This document shows, piece by piece, positions 56,144 through 64,000 of a stretch of 64,000 nt of DNA. Origin of the DNA: Annona cherimola. Lineage: Eukaryota; Streptophyta; Magnoliopsida; Magnoliales; Annonaceae. Location: positions 59,501,563 through 59,565,562 of the forward strand of contig CM059972.1 of the NCBI GenBank assembly GCA_030490835.1, given 5' to 3'. Position numbers and translations under genes: made by a program. The notes beneath the pieces were generated by a model. It was not told where the DNA came from. It made no database searches and worked only from the letters and a program-made list of their open reading frames with translations. Each line of letters begins with the position of its first letter. The first letter of the stretch is position 1.

Positions 56144-59100
56144 CTCGCGGTACCCCGGCTTGAGGCCATCACAAGCCTTACTTCGGGATCGGTTCAATTG
56201 GTAAATGTGGGCAGGATTGTTGCCCTGACCACGCACGGGATTTGATCACATAACATATTCATAATTTACATAAAATTACCAATCCACAACAATTTCATAA
56301 CATCTTGCACACATCATTCTAAAATCCATGTCACACACATAAATTGTCATAGATCATTTCCATCACATAATGATAATTCAAAATTTCCAATCACTTGGTT
56401 CTCCATGGTTTATGTCTTCATTTCACCATTTCTGGGTACCTGTCTGCTTGTTTGGAAAACAAAACGTGAGTGCTAACTCGATAAATAAGCATTTATCATT
56501 TTCGGCAATTTTTCAATAATCATTGCAAGGTATTTAAACCTTCCCAACATGGGTAAAACATGAATAATGTCAATGCATTAATTTAAATTACATGAATTCA
56601 TTAGAAAAATCATACGCTAGCCAGGCGATCATAACTCCATCCTTCTCCCATCTCAGGGAGGGCGCCGTCGGCCATTGGCATACTTTAGCGACTTGGTCAC
56701 ACTTGAGGAGGGCAACCGGTCTGCTTACACCACTAAGTGGACCTAGTAACCTTGTGCACCATGAACATTCATATAAACATGAACATAAATATGCTAACAT
56801 GATTTTCCATGAGTAAGCATTTGAGTCGTCATTTTTCAATATCATTTGATAGACATTATACAATCCATTTGTCAAAATGTAATATTTCAAACAACATGTT
56901 GGGATGGCCACCCTTAAATCTATCACAAAAGCAATTTAAACATTCATTTGTAAAGTAATTTGAAACATTTAAATAGACATTTGAAATCATATTTTCATAT
57001 TTTTGAAGAAAAATAAATTTTAGAAATTTGCTTGTTTACCTTGTCTTAAGATTACTCCTCGTCAGTAACTTTTTCCTTGCTTTTGCCTATACATTGAAAA
57101 TGATACGCACTCATTCACATATATTCCATCATTGGTTCATTTCATTCATTTAAACATCCATATTATTTTCAAACCTCACTTAGAGATTGGTAACACTTAG
57201 CTAAATCCAATATACTTGGATTTTGAGTATTTTTCCACATAAGTCTTACGCAACATTTTATTGAAAAATATTCTCAAACTATTTTCCTAAAGATAAGGGT
57301 CATATAATCAATTTAAAATTTCTAGAATTTTACAACTCCACCCAAATAGTTTCATAAATTGTATTTTCACCCCTAGATAGGTTTTCCAAATTTACAATTT
57401 GGTGCCTCAATTTCTTAAAATCTTGACAAATCATTTCCAAATAAACTCAAATTTTTTGGAAATTATAATTTCCTCTAAACAGTCCTAATTTTCTTCAAAT
57501 TTCATTTCCACCCTTTACTGTAGGCATATATCAACCATTTCTACTAATATATCATTAAACCTCTTCATCTTTTTCATAGTTTTGCAAAACAGCCCTCAGT
57601 TTTCTAATTCCATCATATTTTATATATATATTTAAATTCACAAATCAGAACCTTATTTTAATTAAACAGAATTTGTAATTTAATCCAACAGTTTGGACGT
57701 CCCACTGTTTCTTTTTTTCTTCTTTAATTATTTTTCATTAATTCTAACACTTAATTTAATCCTACTTAATCATCATTACATGAAAGCATATAATCATACT
57801 TCATTTATTTAATCATAGGATGAATTAAATTAAAACAAAAATTACAATTCATTCCAACTTGAAATTTCCATATTTGCATTTCATTAATTCATATGCTTCA
57901 AATAATTCTGTCTAATTATCATTAAATGGAAGATTTTCATTCTTATACATATGCATATTAATTTGGATCATTTCTACTTAGATTTCATATTTCTTTTTGA
58001 TTTTTTCTAAAACTATACATATTTGCTGAAATCAGGGGCACTGATTTCTCTTATTCTTGATTTACAATCAAATCAAGGTATTTAACTCTGAAATTTCTAT
58101 CATACATCAATAACTACATGAATTAATCCTCATAAATATTTCAGCACGAAATATTAACGTTATATATTTATTTTGAAATTAGCTTCTTTTCTTGCTGGAT
58201 TTTCTCCCCCTTGGATGTTTTCCTCACTGCCTTATATAAAAATTGTTTTTTTCCTCCAACAGCAACTTGTGCTCATCCACACTGCCTGCTTTTTTAGGCA
58301 TTTAATTTTCAATTTTTCCTTTAGAATTTCGACCCAAAATAGAGGGTAAAGTTTTGCAAATTTACCCTATTGTTTACCTGAAAAGTTTCAGCCACATATA
58401 TTTTTATTTAATATTAATTTCAAAATTTTTTACATAGCTATATCTAACCATTAAACATGCTGTCCACTTAGCTGTCCCTAATATGTAGCCCTAATTTCTT
58501 ATTTTTCATAATTATTTTGGCTACTAAAATTCCACATAGGATCATCCTTATCCCATTTCCCATTAATATATGTATTTTCAAATTTTTAAATAAAAAAATA
58601 TGCATTGAAAATAGTGTCCAACAGCCCCTTGTACGTTCCATTAATGTGCTGCTGCTTTTTAATTTTTTTTATTATTTAAATTAACTGTTAATGACCCTTT
58701 AGCCCACTCTTAGCCCACTCTAATGGCCCTCCTAGTGGACCCTTGGAAGAAGTCAAGGTCACTTTGACTTTTATAATTTTTATTATTTATTGGTAATTAA
58801 GATTATCCCTTAATTATCCATATGTGATTAAACATAATGCACTAGGATTTGATGATATTAAATGAGCTATATTATAAAACATGTTATCATAACCTCCCAT
58901 AAAATTTTTTGTGAGCTTAAAATGATCATTATATATTAAGTTTTTGAATTTTGAAGTTAATTCATCAATTAATCATAATAATAATTAAATTTTAAATTTT
59001 AAATTTTTCACCGTCGATGATGTATGGTACCTCATGATCAAGTTACCCTTAAAATTTTCATCTCGATCGGACTTCAACATTGCGAGATATGAATTTCCTA

Positions 59101-59184
59101 AGAAATTCTAATTTAACCATATTTTTAAATTTCTAAAATACTTGAAAATAACTATATTGACAATTCAGTTTCTAGTGTTTTAGA
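56144..59184 (-). repeat. 5' LTR of the chromovirus, with internal deletion
   Basis: Partner of 40737-44232. It lacks about 450 bp: TTATATATTTATTTTG is joined directly to AAATTAGCTTC. The outer end reads TTTTAGA instead of TTTTACA. Confidence 0.88.
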
Positions 59185-60560
59185 TTTTATTACTAATTAT
59201 GTACATAAAAGAATAGAATTTGAAAAAGATTTTATGGTCAGATGTCACTCTTCCCTTAGAATGAAAAATTAAAAATATTTAGCCTGAAATTACACCTGAA
59301 CAAAGAACTAAACATATAAAATCGATTCTTGAAACAACCAATGACATAACCCTAAACTTTGAGCAGCCAATTAAAAGAAATAGTGTTAATACATCAACGC
59401 CTCCTATGCTCAGTATCCTTAAAAGATCATTATCATCACCTAGTACCGACAAACAAGTAAAATAGACATCTATACCTTCTACTATCCCTACTAGATTTTT
59501 TTTAAAATAATGTCCGGCCTCAACAAGAGCCTTCATAGTCAAACTTTCAAATAAATGAATTAATTGACAATGATGTATTTGTATTTGATAAAGAATTATT
59601 ATTTAAAGACTATAAATCCCACAAAAATAGAGATAAATGGATTAAACAAACTTATTCAAGACTAGAACATAATGGTCTTATTAACAAATGCTACAAAATT
59701 GTATAACAATAAAACAAAACATTGGATTTTTTACATGGTACGATAATCAAGTATTAATTTCAGTAAATATGATGGAAACCTCAACAACTCAAACTCGTTC
59801 ACCCTCAGAATAACCTCCTTTAACAGAGATACAACTTAAAGCCAGAAACAATAGATCGAATAAGGAAATAGATGGACATATAAACAATAACCCTATAGGA
59901 GATCAAGCTATAAAGAATTACCTGTTCATTTAAAAGATTTATCACAAATAATTAATAAATATTTTTATAAATTATACAAAAAATAGAGAAACAATTAGAA
60001 ATGAAAAAGACAAAATAATCCCTAAATCAATAGTAACTTCTCCTGTACTAACTAAGTCAATTAAACCCGAACTTTAATTCTTTGCTAAACTACCAGAACT
60101 CCAAGATCCAATCACTAGAGACCTTAAATATTCCTATAAAATTAACTTCTTTATTTGATACTATAAAAAAGATAGAAGAACAACATAGTCTTAAAGGAAA
60201 AAGTTATTTATATATGCTCACGGTCTCGAGCCCTATAACTAGAGAGGGGCTCCTCTTATCTACTACAAAAAAATGTATTACAGATTAAAAAAAACTATTA
60301 CAGTAAACCATCTCCAATAGATCAACAATTTAAGAAGGAAAAGAAAACATCTTCACAATGAATTTAATCATAATTCTATATATGAATAGAATATAAATGG
60401 GGCTAGTGAACATCAAATATAGAATATAAGCAATAGTATAATTATACATGTATCATTTTTATTATAGTTAAGAAGATTTACATCTAAATTAGCAGCTATT
60501 ACTATAGCTTATGAGTTTACTGGTCAATTTAAAAGGCAAGTATTCAAATTATTGTCCATT
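59185..60560 (+). pseudogene. Endogenous pararetrovirus relic: downstream half of the movement/coat polyprotein region
   Basis: With the chromovirus and one TTTTA copy removed, the frame open up to 40736 continues without a shift from 59190 on, so this is the other half of one viral copy. Readable plus-strand stretches lie at about 59240-59560, 59560-59740 and 60470-60560, in changing frames with many stops. The sequence flips orientation near 60560. Confidence 0.7.
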
Positions 60561-61470
60561 TACATCTTATTGAAGTATCTTGATAGTCAAACTTCGCCCA
60601 CCATTTAATATATGAAGCATAACTTATATAAGGTTATCTTGATGATTTTATATAAAAGGCAAAATCTCATCTAATAATCTAGGGTATACTTGCTTCTATA
60701 ATAAATCTTGAAGTATCTAGAGGTTCTCCATTGGTTATAGAAAATAGAAAATGTTGCATTAAATCTTAAGGGAATATTGTTGAATTATATCCCCATAAAT
60801 TCCAAAATTTTTCTAAGAACCAATTTGAATAGTTTGGCTTAATAAATCTTATCTATCATGAGTACGAAAAATTATAATTTCTCCAAAGATAATTTTATTC
60901 CATGCTTCCTAATAACCTCAATAGTTAAACTTCAAAAAGATAGGTTTGAATTTAAACTTTTTGGTTAAAGATAATGGTTCAAGGAAGAATAGCAAAAGGT
61001 TTGGATTTTGAGAAAACCATTGTTCTATTGGAATAATTTCTTTTTATATGAAATTTGGAATAGAGTATCTGATCATGTTCAGGGGGTTTAGTGACATGTT
61101 CAATGGAAATAAAATGAGTTTGTAATAAAATTCGTTCATAAAAGTTGATATCTTTTCTAGGCCCGGATGAAAAAAAATCATTCACTTTTAAGAAAATATG
61201 TCCTATGAATAGGCTAAGATACTTCTTGAATTAACTTATCTTCTTTTTCAATTGAAGTTATTAGTGGTGGAATCTCCTTTTCTTTTATCAGTTGTTTATC
61301 TGCTTTCTCTAGATTTAGAATAAAATTTTCTATATAAAATTCAAAATTATAATTTTGAAAGAAGAGTTGTTGATGATGAGGACGCTGTTTGAGAGATGGG
61401 TTGAGAGGTCTTATCTCCTTCTCTATAGAAATTCTCGAGATAAGAAGTTAGGTAATGACTTATTCTTTTG
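60561..61470 (-). pseudogene. Endogenous pararetrovirus relic, right minus-strand segment
   Basis: The minus strand reads as caulimovirid polyprotein, with a KWW motif near 60600 and an open stretch at 60979-61185, and abuts plus-strand viral sequence head-on. 60745-61460 is a direct repeat of 36890-37565, so the same viral segment lies in the same orientation at both ends of the locus. Confidence 0.65.
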
Positions 61471-62552
61471 ATGTAAACCAAGTGTTTGTCATTAAAAATA
61501 ATATGATTATCAATTTAATTACAATGATCGAAATACATTAAGCTAATACTATGTGGAAGATAACATCGAGTAATGATGAGTTGGGTCGAATCCACAGACA
61601 GATAATAAGATTTTTAATTATTGGAGATTAATATGCTTTACAAGAGAGAAAGAGAGAGAGAAGAAAAATTTAGAGAGAGAGGAAAGAGAGAAGGGAGAAA
61701 AAGATGAGAGAGAATATAGAGTGGCTAGAAAGAGAAAGAACTGAAGGTAGAGAGAGAAAAGGAAAGTGGTAGAGAGAGAAAAAAGAAAGAGAAGAGAGAA
61801 AATTGATGAGAGAAACAGAGAGGAGGAAGAAAAAGAAAGAATGTAGAAAGAAGAAAGGGAAGAGTGAAGGTAGAGAGAGAAATAAATTGGAGAGGAGAGA
61901 GATGAGAGGAGAGGAGAAGAGAGGGAAGAGAGAAAGCAGAAAGAGAAGAAAGGGAGGAAAGAAAGAAGAAAGAGGTAGAGTGAGAAGAAAGATAATAATA
62001 AAGAGGGTAGAAAAGAAAAATACAACTAATTAATAACAACATAAATTAAATCTAAATTAGAAAAGCAGTTAAAGAATTACAAAAATAAAATTTATTCCAC
62101 AAAAGCAGTAAAGAAAAATGTATTAAATTTAATCTAAAAATTACGAAACATGAAATAAAATAGTAAATCTAATCTAAGAATTAAAATTGCAACATTAGCA
62201 ACTACAAAGCGTTAAAAACAATAAAGCAATAAAATAGAGTTTTACATCACCCAGATACAAAGAGTAAATCTCCATATCATGGAATTTTTATTGCTTGACC
62301 CCACTTGATAGTAGGTCCCACAAGGAGTGGTGTTTCACTTCAAGAGAGAGAGTTGTGTTGTGTAAGAGGGGCCCTCGGTTATAATGTGGGTACCCCTTGT
62401 AAACTTGAGAATCTAATGTGGGATTCTTGGTTTGCCTAAAGATAACACAGTTGCCCTTTTGTTGTCATGGCTGCCTTGAGCTTGTGGCTGAATGTTGCTC
62501 GGTTATGTGATGCAATCGGCCAGGCTTTGAAATGGAAATGCTTTGATGAGGC
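61471..62552. other. Noncoding stretch with simple repeat
   Basis: AT-rich apart from the GA-rich tract. GGGTCGAATCCACAGACAG at about 61583 resembles wording seen in plant LTR-type repeats, but no element boundaries were found. Confidence 0.4.
61640..62000. repeat. Purine (GA/GGAA)-rich low-complexity tract
   Basis: About 360 bp almost purely A and G on the plus strand, with irregular AGAGAGAA and GGAAG units. The overlapping Ser/Leu/Phe-rich and Arg/Glu/Lys-rich frames come from the repeat. Confidence 0.9.
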
Positions 62553-62981
62553 TGATGGAAAAACATTATTGATTAAAATCATAATCACCCTAGGATCCTT
62601 AATGTTAAATCACTAAGAAAATAAACCACAAGCGGAAGCGTACCTGAATCCATAGGAGTAATTGTTCTTGAATCCAGAGGTTTTTGGTCTTCTAAGTTAA
62701 TGCCTTAGGGTTTTCTGGAAAATATGATTATTCTTTTCCAATGATGGGATACTAGAAGAGAAACTATAAAAGTACGTAACGTGGGGACCACAACCATTTA
62801 TATAGCGTATCCGCCTTTTTTATTTCTAATTTAGCTCATTATAAAAATAAAAATTAAAAATGAGGCAATAGAGTTTTTACGCGTAGGAAATCCATACTTT
62901 ATTATATGATTTAGGCCCATAAAAAAATTAGACCTTTATTTATGATAGAGTAAATATATATGTACGTCCAAAAATTCAACA
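62553..62981 (-). repeat. 3' LTR of a Ty1/copia element
   Basis: On the minus strand the LTR starts TGTTGAATTTTTGGACG right after the purine tract and ends near CCATCA at 62553. The AAGCGGAAGCGTACCTGAAT block at 62628 is familiar from plant copia LTRs. The outer boundary is estimated, because the partner LTR lies outside the window. Confidence 0.75.
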
Positions 62982-62994
62982 ATCTCCCACTTGG
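62982..62994 (-). other. Polypurine tract of the copia element
   Basis: CCAAGTGGGAGAT on the minus strand, the typical copia tract next to the 3' LTR. Confidence 0.85.
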
Positions 62995-64000
62995 ACTACA
63001 TATAATTTTATAATTATGCTTATAATATTATGAGCTTAAACTTTTTGCTATCGTGATAAAAATCATCTCCAAACAATCTCATCCATTAGTTATGCCAACA
63101 TAGGGTAAATGCGACCTTTGTCACATTCATCGTAACTAGATCGATTATTTTATTTCTGCAGAAAATATCTATAAGAAAATACTTGTCGATTAGAAAAGTA
63201 CAAAATACAAACTCCCACTAAATTAGTATATCACCAGATGAAACAACACCCATATGAGCAGTATGCTCATAAAAGATCTTGGGTGGTAGTCCTTTAGTCA
63301 GCGGACCTGCAATCATAGAATTTATTTCTATGTGCTCTATAGATACCTGATCTTCTTGAATTTTTCCTTAATAACTAGGAACTTGATATCAATAAATTTT
63401 GACTTTATTGAACTCCTATTGTTGTTGGGATATAAGATTGTTGAGTTATTGTCACAAAATAACTTGAGTGGTCTTTCAATTTCATCCACGATTCGAAGCC
63501 CCATGACAAAATTTCACAATTATATAGCTTGACTGGATGCCTCAAAATATGCTATAAATTCAGCTGCCATAGTGGAGGGAGCTATGAGTGTCTGCATAAC
63601 ACTCCTCCAAGAGATGACTCCTCCAATAAGTAGATATATATAGCCTGAAGTGGATCTAAGATTGTCTTGACATCCAGCATGGTCGGAATCCAAATATTCA
63701 ATGATCTCATGTTATCTGACCTCCTATATGTGAGCATATAGTATTTTGTTCTCTGAAGATATCTCAAAATCCTTTTGGCCGCTTTCCAATGATCCATTTC
63801 TGGATTGCTGAAATATCTACCCAACATCCCAACAATGAAGGCTATTTCTGGACGTGTACAAACTTGAGCGTATATCAAACTTTTTACCGCTGAAAGCATA
63901 AGAAATTTTTTGCATTTTCTTAGATTCAAAGTCACTCTTAGACACTGAATGAGACTGAACTCGTCTCCCTTGGCTACAGAGGTATCTCCTAGCTTACAAT
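62995..64000 (-). pseudogene. RNase H / pol end of a Ty1/copia element, cut by window edge
   Basis: The minus strand shows VKSLIYAQVCTRPEIAFIVG, YFSNPEMDHWKAAKRILRYL and KYYMLTYRRSDNM, then a Gly/Tyr-rich YIYLLE segment. Across frame shifts it ends in NSMIAGPLTKGLPPKIFYEH at about 63280. This is the end of reverse transcriptase and the RNase H of plant copia polyproteins. Stops and shifts are present, and the rest lies beyond 64000. Confidence 0.88.

Larger units (their letters stand above)
40737..59184 (-). mobile_element. Tekay/Del-type chromovirus, 18.4 kb with nested insertion
   Basis: LTRs of 3496 and 3041 bp bound the element. TTTTA duplicates flank it (40732-40736 and 59185-59189). 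On the minus strand, the order from the right is 5' LTR, tRNA-iMet primer site, an extra ORF, gag with zinc knuckles, protease, RT, RNase H, integrase, chromodomain, polypurine tract and 3' LTR. A 5.6-kb solo-LTR-like insertion splits the protease from the rest of pol. Long LTRs and a canonical C-terminal chromodomain fit Tekay/Del. Many nonsense codons make it dead. Confidence 0.92.

Noticed and set aside
61618..62033. Overlapping 76-135 codon frames rich in Ser/Leu/Phe or Arg/Glu/Lys
   Set aside because: Direct translations of the purine-rich simple repeat, not genes.

Overview
This window is nuclear DNA of a flowering plant. The evidence is spliceosomal introns, plant-type FAR1/FHY3, RTE-LINE, Ty3/gypsy, Ty1/copia, hAT, Mutator-like and Tourist-like elements, and an old endogenous pararetrovirus of the kind found in angiosperms. 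The clade cannot be named from the sequence alone. Long TE-filled introns suggest a moderately large, probably woody, genome.

The window holds one apparently intact host gene. It is a minus-strand NAD(P)-binding Rossmann (extended SDR, RmlD/MAT2B-like) reductase that I reassembled from six exons between 35691 and 9712. The exons total 954 nt and encode 317 codons plus a stop, with canonical GT/AG sites and consistent phases at every junction. The gene is about 26 kb long because three introns contain transposons. Intron 2 holds a 5.75-kb Ty3/gypsy element in antisense orientation. Intron 4 holds a 5.4-kb Ty3/gypsy element in sense orientation plus a Mutator-type MITE. Intron 5 holds a decayed RTE-type LINE preceded by a full-length 5S rRNA-like sequence.

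Layout. 1-2419: broken FAR1/FHY3-related (MULE-derived) gene, minus strand. 2420-9283: AT-rich intergenic DNA packed with miniature elements, including five related long-TIR segments inside (TA)n tracts, Tourist-like copies, and a foldback Mutator-like MITE with a perfect 9-bp target duplication. 9712-35691: the reductase gene. 36383-36662: another Tourist-like MITE. 36890-61470: a rearranged endogenous pararetrovirus locus, interrupted by a 2.1-kb hAT element (37595-39720) and by an 18.4-kb Tekay/Del-type chromovirus (40737-59184). The chromovirus protease gene is in turn split by a 5.6-kb solo-LTR-like insertion (47355-52991). 61630-62000: GA-rich simple repeat. 62553-64000: 3' LTR and RNase H end of a minus-strand copia element that runs off the window.

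The order of events can be read from the nesting. The pararetrovirus came first, the chromovirus inserted into its movement-protein frame, and a related LTR element then inserted into the chromovirus. Most nonsense codons I inspected in the chromovirus upstream ORF fit C-to-T (methylation-type) decay. I see no bacterial-type systems, no CRISPR array and no intact tRNA gene. The least expected items are the TE-swollen but intact reductase gene, the extra acidic ORF upstream of gag in the chromovirus, the 5S-like head beside the LINE, and the rearranged pararetrovirus locus.
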